DNA of 64,000 bases from Lasiodiplodia sp. COLG20 (Eukaryota; Ascomycota; Dothideomycetes; Botryosphaeriales; Botryosphaeriaceae). The stretch is taken from positions 4,092,001-4,156,000 of the forward strand of contig VNWV01000002.1 of NCBI GenBank assembly GCA_009801085.1, written 5' to 3'. Below the pieces are notes generated by a model. The model made no database searches, was not told where the DNA came from, and was given only the letters and a program-made list of their open reading frames with translations. Made by a program: the position numbers and the translations under genes. Shown one piece after another: positions 20,390 to 31,818 of this stretch (the first letter of the stretch is position 1; every line of letters starts with the position of its first letter).

Positions 20390-23050
20390 ATGGCCGACCA
20401 ACAACAAGAGTCGGCATTTGAGGGCGCGTGCAGCGAAGGCGCTGCGCACGTTCATCATTACGTCGACCCACCAGAGTCCAAAATAGAGGACGGCACGAAG
20501 AAGCGAGGCTGTTCATATTGTGACGCAGCACCGGTTCATTCTCAACACGGGGATATATTCCACCAGCCTTGCGCGCAGCGATCCCAACACCCTGACGAAG
20601 GGTTACTCTGCCCACATTACAGGCATCTGAACCCCCGTCATGTTTTCAACCGGCACGCGGCTGGCTGTTTGCCTTCGAAAAATACACCACTCTCACTGGA
20701 AACTACCGTCGAAGTTATGGAGAGAGCACGGAAATGTCCAGAATGTCCTCTCTGCAACCTTGTGGCCGCAGTTGTGAGACGGAGCTCAGTCCATACCTCA
20801 GGCATGGCCGTTGCCGTCGTTATTGAGGTTCACTCTAGTCACATTAAATTTTGTCAGAATTTCGATGTGAAACTCCTTCTACCACACAATGATACACAAA
20901 CTCGCGGTTTTTCGAAAGGAGTGACACTAGAAAAAGCATCGCTTTTATCCGAAACCAATATCGCGGTCTACGATCGCACGAGCCTACCAAAGCACCACTG
21001 GCTCATAAACATGGCGGGGACGATATACGAAAATGCCAGCCCGGATGTTGCCCTTTTCTCAGCATCATCGCCAGGGCCGATGACGATGCAGCGGGTCGAC
21101 TGGCCTGTAATCAGGCGATTCATCCAGGAATGCGAACACACCCACAAGAACTGCGCCCCCAACGGAGCTGGAATTCTCCCAGCATCTTTCCGCACAATAG
21201 ACGTGCTCGAGAGGCGAGTCGTGCGTGGCTACCCTTCAGGCCGCTTCGTCGCGTTGAGTTATGTGTGGGGAACACGCGGCCCGTCTGGCAAACTGTCGGC
21301 CAAGAAGTCGAGCATCGAATACCTGGAGACGACCGGCTCGCTCTGCGATGCGGATCTACCCACTACGGTTGCGGAAGCCATGCAGGCTTGTCGGATGCTG
21401 GGGGAAAGGTATCTGTGGGTCGACAGCCTCTGCATCGTCCAAGACGACTTTGACGTGAAACAAGAGCAGATCGATGCGATGGCGGAGGTGTACGGAAGCG
21501 CTGCTTTCACCATCATCGTCGCGACGGGGAGCAGCATGCATGATAGTGTCCCTGGAATCTCGGTTGACCGTCCGGGAAGGGTGCATACGAACATGCTAGG
21601 GATGAGCTTCCTTGAGATGGAGACGTGGGACTCCTCGGTCAGTTCCTCGCCGGAGAAGCTCATCGAGAATTCGACGTGGTACAGACGGGGCTGGACGTAC
21701 CAGGAGAGAGTACTGTCGACCAAGAAGCTCTATTTCTCAGACAACGACGTGTTTTTCCAGTGCTCGTCCTCGGTGAAGTACGATCACTTGAGAGAAGCGA
21801 TTTACGACCAGAAAGGCACGTCACACGAAGACTTGGAGGAATACGCAGAAACTCCCTCGGCGGCCTCCAATAGATTCCTTGATTTCCAGATTCATCTGAG
21901 TGCGTACATAAAGCTGTGCCTTACGAACGAGTCCGATATCCTCAACGCCTTTGCTGGGATTCTTCAAGCACTTGTTGGAGACGGATATGGTCCAATGTTT
22001 GGTCTCCCGCCGCCAGCTTTGGACCAGACTATCCTGTGGATGCCTTGTAGAGATAACAAAGATGAACCAATGCACTTGGCCGCGCGAAACATCCCGGGTA
22101 TCACCATTCCCTCCTGGTCGTGGGCTTCGATCAAGGGCTATCGAGACATCTCCTTCCCCAGGAACTTCGCAGGGACTCTAATCACTTGGTTCCAACTGGA
22201 CAAAACGCAAACGTCTCTGCACAGGATAGACCAAGCGCCAGCTCAGTGGGGTAAAGATAGAACAGTCGAGTGGAACTCAGATTTGCTGCAGGATCAAGAG
22301 CGGATAGAGCACGAGTTATGCTGTCAAGGGGAGCTGTACATGGTGCTAGCATTGTTGGCGGGTTGTTGCGAATGGGCCGTGCCGAACGACGAGTACTGCC
22401 TTCACATCCCTTTGAGCTTCTCAGACCTCAGACAGGAGGCTGCACAGCGATGGCCGTCCTACGAAGACTATTTGCAAGAGATGGCAGAAAGCGCCGTCGC
22501 ACCGTTGCATCATCACCAACGGCTGGGGCAGACGAATGCATCCGTCGTCGGCGCAAACTGGTGTGGGGTGCTGTGGTGTCGAGCGCAATCAGCCTTCTTC
22601 AACGTAACGAAGGCTGCGGAGGACGGCCGGCTCGTGATCGAAGACGAAGAGCGGCAGTACGTTGGCATTTTCGGCGTCAACGAAGGCGAGCCGAATATGA
22701 AACACGTGCATATTCGACTGGCGGCGGGAGAAGATCGCGTCAAATGCGAGTTCATTGCGCTATCGGTCTGTGTACGCTTTGCGTGGAAAAGCTACGTTCA
22801 GTCTCCGTTCATTGCTTTGGACAAACTGGAAGTTTGGGATTATTGGACGGATGCTATGATCAGCGCGCCAGAGAACGGTTTAACCTTCTTTGACCCCGAG
22901 GGCAATCATCTCGAGTACCCTGCGATGGCCAGTGTTATGGCGATCGGGAGGGACGCGGAGGGCTTCGCGTTCCGTATTGGTGTAGGTGAGATATTTCTGA
23001 CAAAATGGGCAAAGGCGGAACGACGTTTCACGGACATCGCTCTGAGGTGA
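20390..23050 (+). CDS. HET-domain protein 2 with N-terminal Cys pairs
   Basis: Intronless, 886 aa from ATG 20390. Residues 40-130 hold Cys/His-rich elements (GCSYCDAAP, CPECPLCNLV) that may bind zinc. The HET domain spans about 280-460: FVALSYVWGTRG, RYLWVDSLCIVQDD, AFTIIVATG, and later STWYRRGWTYQERVLS. This is the long HET class common in ascomycetes. It begins 618 bp from the divergent NLR gene, and short direct repeats lie on both sides. A role in allorecognition or programmed cell death is inferred from the domain. Confidence 0.9.
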   Translation: MADQQQESAFEGACSEGAAHVHHYVDPPESKIEDGTKKRGCSYCDAAPVHSQHGDIFHQPCAQRSQHPDEGLLCPHYRHLNPRHVFNRHAAGCLPSKNTPLSLETTVEVMERARKCPECPLCNLVAAVVRRSSVHTSGMAVAVVIEVHSSHIKFCQNFDVKLLLPHNDTQTRGFSKGVTLEKASLLSETNIAVYDRTSLPKHHWLINMAGTIYENASPDVALFSASSPGPMTMQRVDWPVIRRFIQECEHTHKNCAPNGAGILPASFRTIDVLERRVVRGYPSGRFVALSYVWGTRGPSGKLSAKKSSIEYLETTGSLCDADLPTTVAEAMQACRMLGERYLWVDSLCIVQDDFDVKQEQIDAMAEVYGSAAFTIIVATGSSMHDSVPGISVDRPGRVHTNMLGMSFLEMETWDSSVSSSPEKLIENSTWYRRGWTYQERVLSTKKLYFSDNDVFFQCSSSVKYDHLREAIYDQKGTSHEDLEEYAETPSAASNRFLDFQIHLSAYIKLCLTNESDILNAFAGILQALVGDGYGPMFGLPPPALDQTILWMPCRDNKDEPMHLAARNIPGITIPSWSWASIKGYRDISFPRNFAGTLITWFQLDKTQTSLHRIDQAPAQWGKDRTVEWNSDLLQDQERIEHELCCQGELYMVLALLAGCCEWAVPNDEYCLHIPLSFSDLRQEAAQRWPSYEDYLQEMAESAVAPLHHHQRLGQTNASVVGANWCGVLWCRAQSAFFNVTKAAEDGRLVIEDEERQYVGIFGVNEGEPNMKHVHIRLAAGEDRVKCEFIALSVCVRFAWKSYVQSPFIALDKLEVWDYWTDAMISAPENGLTFFDPEGNHLEYPAMASVMAIGRDAEGFAFRIGVGEIFLTKWAKAERRFTDIALR

Positions 23051-23940
23051 AAAAAAAAAATAAGCTTTATTGCCAGAGTATCTTCAGCGTGGAACCGGAA
23101 CTCGGAGGCGAGGTGTCTCCGATTTCTTAAATCCCTAGCGCCGTATTTTTAGAACATCCGTATAGACATACATACGCTGTAGCAACAAGTGTTGCGGCTC
23201 CGTGATAATGCAGGAATCCTTGCGAACTGCCCAATAGCAGAAAGTATGATACCCACTCCATGCAACCGATCCCATTAAGAAACTCTGATACCCACAGCAT
23301 CCAACCGATCCGATCACCAAGCTATCACGCCGATGCCTACAGGGGGGTCTTGCAGCCGACGGCTAGCGTGAAGAACAGTAAGACCCCATCCGTAACTATA
23401 CCTCAGCTTTCTCTTTGAAAAATAACATATGTGGGTAGTTGAAGCTATCGTCCGGACGATAATGTCGAATTAAAAATTCTACATACACGTCCGGACGATA
23501 GCTTCAACTACCCACAACATGAGCAAGAATAAACCGCGCTAGCCATCGGCCGCGAGAGGGGACTGTAAGCGACGCATTGCAGAAGACAGTACCGGGAAAC
23601 AGGTCAACCAATCAACACGTGCATTCTCACCACGCCTCAAATTTGCCGGAACAGTTTCACAAATAACCTCAAACGACTCGTTGCGTACCACTCTGAAACA
23701 AGTTCGCAATAGCATTGCACTACGTTTCTCGCATCCGCATCCGCATCCGGAAAAGAAAAAATCTTCAAAGCCATAACCTTCACAAAAAATCGAAAAGTTG
23801 TGGTATCGAAACGAAGTTGAAACAATAGAGCATTCATTCCACCCAGCAAGCTCCCATCCCAAGCCAAACTACCACCCATGCTTTGCATCTCGCCGTCTAC
23901 CACCCCACTTCCGTCTCCACTTTTCCCCGCATCTCTAACC
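23051..23940. other. intergenic, contains an inverted repeat
   Basis: An A9-10 run follows the HET stop directly. The inverted repeat at 23430-23516 is the only structure I see. The remainder is the 3' flank of the peroxidase gene. Confidence 0.5.
23430..23516. repeat. 87-bp perfect inverted repeat (MITE-like)
   Basis: Arms of 29 bp (23430-23458 and 23488-23516) are perfect reverse complements around a 29-bp AT-rich centre. Each inner arm end is itself a palindrome, CGTCCGGACG. The right arm is repeated upstream of the HET gene at 20069. It could be a miniature element or a recombination scar; no convincing target-site duplication is seen. Confidence 0.7.
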
Positions 23941-25478
23941 TTACAACGACGAACCGGCCTGCGCCGCACCAGGGAACTTGCTCTGAATGCCATCCCACAG
24001 CGGCTGGCCGCCCTCAGTCAGATCCTTCCACGCAGGGCATGCGAGGCTAGTCAAAGGACCAGTAATAGCCTTGGAGATCAGCTGCAGCGGCGCCTCGAGC
24101 GTCTTGAGCAGGGGCGACAGCGAGTTGGGCGCGAAAGTCTTGACGACCTCGAGGACGAAGCACAGCAGGTTGTTGCCCTCGAGTAGGGTGTCGGCGTTGA
24201 GAACGCCGTCGGTGATGTTGTCGAGCTCGAGTCCGGTGAAGGAGTTGACAGTGCCCGTGTTGCCGCCAACGCTGTTTCGGGTAATTAGCGTTTTTGTACT
24301 ATTGGAAAAGCGAAAAAGGAAAAAAAGTGGGGGCGGGGATCGGGTTGGGGTCGGGTTGCGGCCTTACCTTCCGAGCTCAGGGTGCTTCAGCACCCAACCG
24401 ATCGTATCCAAGTTCAAGTTCAGAAGGCCGTAGTCGACCGGCTTGCGGTACCAGTTATCGGGGAACTGCTCGTGGCCCTCGCGGTACTCCCAGTCGCCAT
24501 CCTCGCCCTCATACACGGCGAAAAAGCTCCTGAACACCTCCTGCGTCAGCACGCCCTCGGGCGCCTCCTCGGTGTGGTTGGCCAGCAGGCGGCCGAGGAA
24601 GAAGTAGCCGGCGTTGCGCGAGATCATGCCGGTGATGGGGCCATAGTAGAAGTTGGGGTTGTTGGCGATGCTGTAGTGGAAGCGGCGCGCGGCCTGGTCG
24701 GCCAGAAGGTCCATCGACAGCACGCCGTCCTCGTCGGCGCGGTCGTGGATGTCGCGGAACAGCGTCATGTTCATCGTCCATGAGTTGCCCGTCATGTACA
24801 GGTCGTCGCGCGTCAGCGACGAGTCCGACTCGATCCAGTTGTGGGATCCCTGCAGACCGCGGGGGTCGCCTAGGTGGAGACGTTAGCATGGATGTGTTTT
24901 AGGTTTTGTGTTTCTTTTTTAGGAAGATGCGTACCGAGAAGGCCGACAAGGTTACCCAGGAGGTTGTCGCTGCCGTCGCCGGGCACGGTGCCACCAATAG
25001 AGAAGCCGGGGTCCAGGGCCAGCGGGTTGCCGGTCCAGACGGTACCCATAATAGCGAGAATAAGAGCGAGTTCGACCTCCATGCCCAGCACTTGAAGATC
25101 CATGTCAGCGCCAAGAGTGGACCTCGACTTGCGGGGTACATGTTACGAACCCTGGTTGATGGCATTAGTGACCTCGGCGAAGCTGGTGATGCCATCGTGA
25201 GAGATGTAGTTGTGGTTTGCGAGGACGTTGAGACCGGGGCAGGGGCCGCGCTGGTCGCCCTCGCCGGGAGCCACGAAAGCGTGTTCGCCGGTGGTGTCGA
25301 TGGGCTTGCTGGAGTCGATGAGGATGCGCTTCTCGAGCCTGTGCTGCTCGAAGGAGCGGATGGCGGCCTCTAACCGGTCCGCGGTGAGGCCCTCGAGGTT
25401 GCGTCCGGAGAGGGCGGGGAAGGCGTTGACGAGGGCGGAGCCCGACGAGAGGGCGAAGAGAGTGGATGAGAACTTCAT
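23941..25478 (-). CDS. secreted haem-thiolate peroxidase / peroxygenase
   Basis: Exons 25478-25151, 25090-24935, 24869-24368 and 24271-23941 give 438 aa. I chose ATG 25478 because it starts a signal peptide, MKFSSTLFALSSGSALVNAF. The axial-Cys motif RGPCPGLNVLANHNYISHDG marks the chloroperoxidase/unspecific peroxygenase family (PF01328), whose members use hydrogen peroxide to oxidise or halogenate organic substrates. The second conserved block, EVELALILAIMG, follows in exon 2. Several NxS/T sites agree with secretion. At 438 aa it is longer than classical chloroperoxidase and fits the larger ascomycete members. The neighbours do not suggest a substrate. Confidence 0.9.
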
Positions 25479-27181
25479 GGCGGAAAGGGGGAACAAAATG
25501 CAAACAAGAACCTTCCAATACGCAATTCAATGGGTTTGGAGTATTAGCAATTACAACGAATGACTAAAGTGAGCGTGAGCCTTGGCGCCTGCCTCCAGCA
25601 AAAGAGTGAATGGATGGTGGTCGGTAGAGATGAGGCTCAAGACGACGACATAGGTTGGGGTGCAGCGTAAAGACCCTCAGAGAAAGGGTGAACAAATAGC
25701 AGGAAAGCTGATTACTCCTACTCGGCTACTGCGGATTACCATGCCGATCGCACTGGCTGGAAGGTCTCGGCAGGCACTTGGGGGGTCTCGCCTAACCAGC
25801 TCTCGTGTAGCCATCACCGCAGAGGAACAAGCTCAGGTACCTTCTGTCGGGGAAGGCATCCTGTAGCCATGGTAGGCATAGCGGGCGAGTCGTTAGGGTG
25901 ATTGGTCAAGAAGCGTGGTGAGACACGGGGAATTTGGATCTCCCACGTGTTGACCCGATTCGAGCTGGAGAAGACGTTGGGCGAGTCATGAGGGACGGAC
26001 CGCAACAGTGACAGGTGGTCGGTGCGCAGGGCTGACCCTGTGGTGGGGAGCCATGGGCAACAATCGGCCCAGGGGTCCGGGCTGGAGACGGGCGCAAAGG
26101 AGAGGGGCTCAGATGACGGATGGCGTCGGAGGGGTTGTTGGAAAGAGTGAATTTGCCGACCTGGGCGGTCGACTATCTTATGGCCTAAGATCTATAGGGT
26201 CTTCTTAGCTGCGGCCGCCAACGAGCGGTCAACAACTTTATCCTCACGTCGACCTACGTGCTCGACTCGCGCTACCGGACGGTGCGGAAGCGGGAAGACG
26301 GCGGATGGTCGACGGATGTGCTCTGCCTGTCAGCAGCCGGATCCCGCGCGGATGCGGCGCAGTGCTGGCTAAAGTTCAGCAAGTGGGAATTAGTCGGAGA
26401 TTTTGCTAGTCATCGTAGGATGGAGAGTTGGGAAGGGATGGGCGGAGTTGGGAGAAGGAGCGAGGCTGCGGTGCGAACAAGGCTTGCGGGGCTAACCGAG
26501 CTCGGACTAGTCCAGGAACGGCCAATCCGCATGCACGGAACTGGCGGGCAGGTGCAGGCGGCCCAACGCGAAGAGGGAAGGAGCTGCACGGTGCTCTCCG
26601 TCGACAGGGGCGCCCAAGAGCCGTTCGCCGTCTTCGAGACCGCTGCCACTGACGCCAACGCCCCACATCCGCCCTAACACGGGCTCAACTTTCTTCCTCT
26701 CTGCTGACGCGGTACGTGTGTCGTCGGAGATCGCGCCCCCATTTTTCGATTCGAGAAGGCCAGCGCCGGCCCACTGCGCTGCTTAATACGACCGCTATAG
26801 CCCCTCTTCGAGGAAGCCGCCCCGTTAAGCTCTAGATTGTCGAATCTTGCCATGATTGAGGCTAATCTGACGCCCGATTGCCGGATTCATGCGTTAGCCC
26901 TGTAGAAATTGTGGCTAAACCTTGTGACTGGTTGCCTGAAACAGTGGCGGTGAAAGTGGGACGATGATGACGATAAGAAGTGGTATCATTTGGAAGACTA
27001 TCATTTCGAAGTTTGGTAAACGATGGCTAGAAGAAGGCAAAAATAATGGCCCAAGTCCGACTGAAGGTGAAGCGAAAGTACGCGGCCTCGGGAACTGTAG
27101 AAGGGTATCCAAGAACAATTACAACGACGCTATGCCCAAACCAAGAAGAACACCCAATCCCGTTTAGAAACCTTTTTTCGT
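25479..27181. other. 1.7-kb gap, no gene seen
   Basis: GC-rich in the middle (about 26000-26700), which yields several chance open frames on both strands. None has splice support or family-like motifs. It must include the peroxidase promoter and the receptor gene's 3' end. Confidence 0.5.
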
Positions 27182-28752
27182 TCAGACGTGCTCCTTGCTC
27201 GCCGGCCCGTGTCCCATGGTCCAGCTATCCGGCCGATCCTGCAGCTGTCCCTCGGTCGAAGAAATCTGCACCGTGCTAGTTTGCATAATCCATGACGACT
27301 TCTGCTCCGTGTGCGACGACTCGACGGCGGACACCGCGCGGGCGCTGTTGGTATCGACGTCCACCAGCGGCACAAAGTCGCCTTCGTCTCCGGTCTTGGG
27401 CTTGGTCGAAACCGTCGTGGCCGTCTTGTTCGTCGCCGTGCCGGCCGAGGCCGAGAAGTTGGAGCTCGCGTTGGTCGACTTCTTGGTTCCACCCATGGTC
27501 GACTTGATCTTGGGCCAGGCCTTGGCAAAGACGAAGCGGTGCGCAGGCATGCATCCGCAGAGAATCGACACGTAAATCTCAATCAAACTCCAGTAGCCCG
27601 CCTCGACGTAGTCCCAGGTGATGTTCTGCGAGTTGGCAAAGTGCACGAGAGAGTAGAGACGGATGGCCGACGTGAAGATGACGAAGATACCGACCGAGAA
27701 CATGGCCATGACCATCATCTTCTTCTTCAAGTCCATGTTGAGGTTGGCCAAGTGCTTGAGCGGAAGAACCATGACGACCGTGTCCAGAGCAATGTTGACA
27801 GCCGCCGCCACGTAACCCTGGATGTGAATGTTGTTGCAGTGACCCTCGTGGAGCCCGTCCCATTGGTTCCAGGCGTGGCTGACGGGCAAGCACTGAAGAG
27901 CCGTGACGATACCGAAAACGACCGTGTAGACGACAGCGAAAGCCATGACAATCCAGATGATGGTACGGAACTCCTTGGCCGGGAAGACGCGGAGGTAGAA
28001 GAACAAGATGGAGATCTTGGAGACACCGAGGGCGACGACGTAGAAGATCTCTCCGAAGTAGTAGTAGTACAGCACGTTAGTGATCTGGTACGGCTGCAGC
28101 GTCCACATGTCCTTGCCCATTCCGTTCTGAACCACTGCTTGTCGTTAGTCTGTTGCCGTCGAGTTGTCCAGGTCCTGAATACTTACGAATCGGGGCGAAG
28201 ACGGCAGGAGGGATGGCAAGAATCACGACAATGCCCATGGTAGCGTCGTCCCAAGAAATCTGGCGACCACCCTTGCCCAGACTGGCGGCCATTCTCAGGA
28301 GATAGGCAACACCAGCGAGAACCATGCCGACGATACCGATGGCAGTGAAGACAGAGCCATTATCGCGGACGGGGGCACCGCAGCCGTTCATCGAAACATT
28401 CTTAGTCTCTGTGGCTCGAGTCAGTATAGGGAGGGAGTGAGGGAGGGCTGCAGCCTTCTTACTCAGAAGTTCGGCGACGGTGCAAGTCTGCATGGCACAG
28501 AGTCCAACCTTGGCGTTCAACTCATCGTTGCTGCACATGCATGCCGAGGTAAGGTTGGTGGCACATGTCGACTTGGGAAGCTCTTTGGTGAAGCATGTCA
28601 ACTGCGACCGGGTCAGAAGGCACGTCTATCTCCGGTTGCATGACACTTACGGAGCATTTGGGCATCTCAGCCGCCAGCGCTAGCAAAGCAGACTGGGCAT
28701 GCACGGAAGCGATGAAAGAGGCCAACAAGGCCAACACGGTCCATAATCTCAT
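27182..28752 (-). CDS. CFEM-domain rhodopsin-like membrane receptor (PTH11-like)
   Basis: Exons 28752-28651, 28601-28463, 28408-28187 and 28134-27182 encode 471 aa. A signal peptide (MRLWTVLALLASFIASVHAQ) precedes a CFEM domain whose eight Cys are complete only after splicing: CSLTC, then C, CMC, C, C and NGCG. A seven-helix rhodopsin-like region follows. The clearest helices are FTAIGIVGMVLAGVAYLL, VVALGVSKISILFFYL and IIWIVMAFAVVYTVVFG. The WDxxEAGYWSLIEIYVSILC motif is typical of the fungal integral-membrane family next to PTH11. The Ser/Thr-rich tail is cytosolic. Homologs act as surface sensors, in some fungi for host or hydrophobic surfaces; the ligand here is unknown. The last intron has a tandem AAGCAG acceptor. 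Confidence 0.9.
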
Positions 28753-29725
28753 GATGGCGTACGATGGTGGAGTCGAAACGAAGGGAGCGGGGTCAGAAAG
28801 GGAAGGAATGGAGCGGACTGGCGCTTCGTCTCTCGTCCGGTGAGCCGAGGATTATAACGCAGCGGGCGGCGACTTCCAAGAGTTCTTCGAAGATTAGACG
28901 ACAGCACACGCCAGGGATGAAATCGGGATTGATACGTGAGGGGACTGTGCCGCCATTCATCCCGAGTCATCACGCGAGTGCTAAGATGACCAAGACTGGG
29001 AAAAAGATGGTCGGCATTCGTAAAGGCTTCCATGGGTGGGGAGACGGGGCCGCTTCCAGACGGCTGGCGAGTCCACAGCGGGGGGGATTCGCAGGAGCCC
29101 TGGGAGCAAGGCGAGCAGAGAGCAGGCCCTGCCTGGATGTGCGCATGGTGGCCGGTCCGAATGACTAGTGACGGTGAAGGCGAGTCGTGGTGGCAGTCCG
29201 AGCCGAACTCTTCCCGTGGCTTGGGCGCCCCTGCCGCGCCGTTGCAACGGTTGGCCCCTGCAGCCGCACACACCCCCGCGCAAAAATGAGGGCTGCTGCT
29301 CCCCGCAGCACGACCAACCAAAACAGTATGTCGTCCGGCCTCCCTTATCTGCAACCAGCAACCGGTGGGGCGGCAGCTTATACCGATCTGGTGTCGTAAT
29401 TTGCAGATCGAAAATGGTCGTACGGGCTGCTCGTGCGCCGCCACGCCTCCTAAAGCCTTCCCGCAACTTACGCCAGCGCCGCTGATGATCTCAATCACCA
29501 TCGCTTGCCCCTAGCGGTCCGGCTCGTGATGTTTCCACCACTTCCGAGGGCTGTGCGCGTAGCCTGCAACCCTCACAGTCCGTATAAAAGACCAATGCTG
29601 AGACCTGTCTTGGCTCCTCACAGTTCCAAGTCACTCTTTTGCCAACCAGGGACTACCACCTCTCTCACCCTTTGTCATTCGTTCTTTAGACTTGGGTCCC
29701 GGGCTATTGCCTTAATACTGCCAAG
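28753..29725. other. shared upstream region of the receptor and GMC genes
   Basis: This 973-bp gap separates two divergent genes. A TATA box for the GMC gene is visible. Nothing else stands out. Confidence 0.5.
29583..29588 (+). promoter_or_regulatory. TATA box of the GMC oxidoreductase gene
   Basis: TATAAA lies 138 bp before ATG 29726. A pyrimidine-rich stretch (cctctctcacc) occurs between it and the start, as in strongly expressed fungal genes. Confidence 0.45.
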
Positions 29726-31818
29726 ATGATTGTTATGAAAGCTTTCGCCGTTCTCTCTCTTGTGAGCTCGTTCGCCTCTGCGCGCATCATGTAAGCCTGA
29801 CTCTGTCTTAATTGCCTGTGCTATTGATCGCTGACATTGACCACAGTGACGGCGCTCAGCACACGCCCTTCCGCGGCGCGAATGTGAAGCGTGCCGAAGA
29901 CAGCTCGGCTTCCTCGACCACGCTCGAGGACTACGACTATGTCGTTGTCGGCTCCGGTCCCGGTGGTGCTCCCCTTGCCGCCAGGCTCGCCCTTGCCGGC
30001 CACAGCGTCCTCCTCGTCGAGGCCGGTGGCGACGAGACCAACAGCACCCAGTACAACGTTCCCGCCTTGCACTCGGTTGCTGCCGAGTGGGAGCCCATGA
30101 GGTGGGACTACTTCGTCAAGCACTTCGACGACGTCGAGGATCAGAAGAGGGACACCAAGCTCACCTACACGCTCCCCAACGGCGAGCGCTACACGGGCGC
30201 CAACCCGCCCGAGGGTGCCGAGCCTCTCGGTGTCCTCTACCCGCGTGTCGGCTCTCTGGGTGGTTGCTCTGCCCACAATGCCCTGGTCACCATCTACCCG
30301 CACGAGAGTGACTGGTCGTACATCCAGGAGATCACGGGCGATGACAGCTGGGCGCCCGACAACATGCGCGAGTACTTCAAGCGCATTGAGAGGTCGCGCT
30401 ACCTGCCCAACTCCATCACGGGCCACGGCTTCAGCGGCTGGCTCGAGACTTCGCTCACCGAGCTCACCCTGATTGCCCAGGACTTCAAGGTCATCTCCCT
30501 CGTCCTGGCCGCCGCCGCTGCTCTCGGCCAGAACCTGCTGCAGTCGGTCCTCACCACCGTCACCGGCCTTGCCCACACGCTCCTGCTGGACCCCAACACG
30601 GATGCTCCCGGCCGTGACTCGGCTGAGGGCATGTGGCAGGTGCCCCTCGCCATGAAGATCCCCGAGTACAAGCGTGCCGGCCCGGTCGACCTTCTGCACG
30701 AGGTCCTCAGCGCCACCAACGATGATGGCAGCGAGAAGTACAAGCTCGACATCCAGCTCAACACGCTCGTCACCAAGGTCACCTTCGAGACGGGCTCCGA
30801 CGGCACCCCCCAGGCCACCGGCGTCGAGTTCCTTACCGGCAACTCCCTCTACGGCGCCGACCCCCGCCGCCAGACCGGCGAGGCCACCGGCAAGGGCACG
30901 AAGGGCTCCGTCAAGGCCAACAAGGAGGTCATCCTGTCCGCCGGTACCTTCAACACTCCCCAGATCCTGAAGCTTTCCGGTGTCGGTCCCCGCGACGAGC
31001 TCGAGCAGTTCGGCATTGACGTCGTTGCCGAGCTCCCCGGTGTCGGTACCAACATGCAGGACCGTTACGAAATCCCCGTCGTCGGCGAGGCCCCCACCAA
31101 GATCTCTCTTGTCAAGGACTGCACCTTCCTCGAGGGTGACTCGGACCCCTGCCTTGAGAAGTGGGAGAACCTCCCCGTCGAGAAGGGCGTCTACGCCACC
31201 AACGGTGTCGCCCTGGCCATCACCAAGAAGGCTTCCAACACCGAGAACAACAACGCCGACCTCTTCATCGCCGGCTGGCCCGCCTACTTCAACGGCTACT
31301 ACCCCGACTTCTTCAAGAACGCCACCGCCGGCCGCAACGCCTGGACCTGGCTCACCCTGAAGGCCCACTCGCGCAACAACGCCGGCACCGTCACCCTCCG
31401 CAGCGCCGACCCCCAGGACGTGCCCGAGATCAACATGCGCAACTTCGCCGTCGGTGGTGACGAGGATCTCGATGCTCTCGTCGAGGGCATGAAGTACGGT
31501 CGCCAGGTCTTCCAGGACCTCATCCCGATCGACGGCAAGTTCACCGAGGTCTGGCCTGGCGACCAGGTGCAGACCGACGAGGAGTGGAAGGAGTTCGCCA
31601 AGTACGAGTCGTGGGGCCACCACGCCTCCTGCACCTGCCCCATCGGCGCCGACGACGACGAGAACGCTGTCCTCGACACCAACTTCAAGGTCCGTGGCGT
31701 CACCGGCCTCCGTGTCGTCGATGCTTCCGTCTTCCCTAAGATCCCCGGTACCTACATTGCCGTCCCCATCTACATGATCTCCGAGAAGGCCTCGGACGTC
31801 ATCCTTGCTGACGCGTAA
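29726..31818 (+). CDS. secreted GMC-family FAD oxidoreductase
   Basis: Two exons, 29726-29790 and 29847-31818, give 678 aa. The first codes a signal peptide, MIVMKAFAVLSLVSSFASA. FAD-binding motifs are DYDYVVVGSGPGGAPLAARL near 48 and GSLGGCSAHNALV near 170. GMC signature 2 is seen in ILSAGTFNTPQILKLSGVG. The active-site His lies in WGHHASCTCPIG, and the FAD-contact end is PGTYIAVPIYMIS. Family members oxidise alcohols, sugars or choline and pass electrons to oxygen or quinones. The codon use is very GC3-rich and regular, suggesting high expression, and this creates a long spurious antisense frame. The substrate is unknown. Confidence 0.93.

Noticed and set aside
23430..23516. Reading the inverted repeat as a CRISPR-like or terminator structure
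   Set aside because: Only one pair of arms exists, the organism is a eukaryote, and there is no repeat array; a MITE-like or recombination origin is simpler.
26258..26677. 139-codon open frame in the gap upstream of the peroxidase gene
   Set aside because: GC-rich region with open frames on both strands; no motif or splice signals support a gene.
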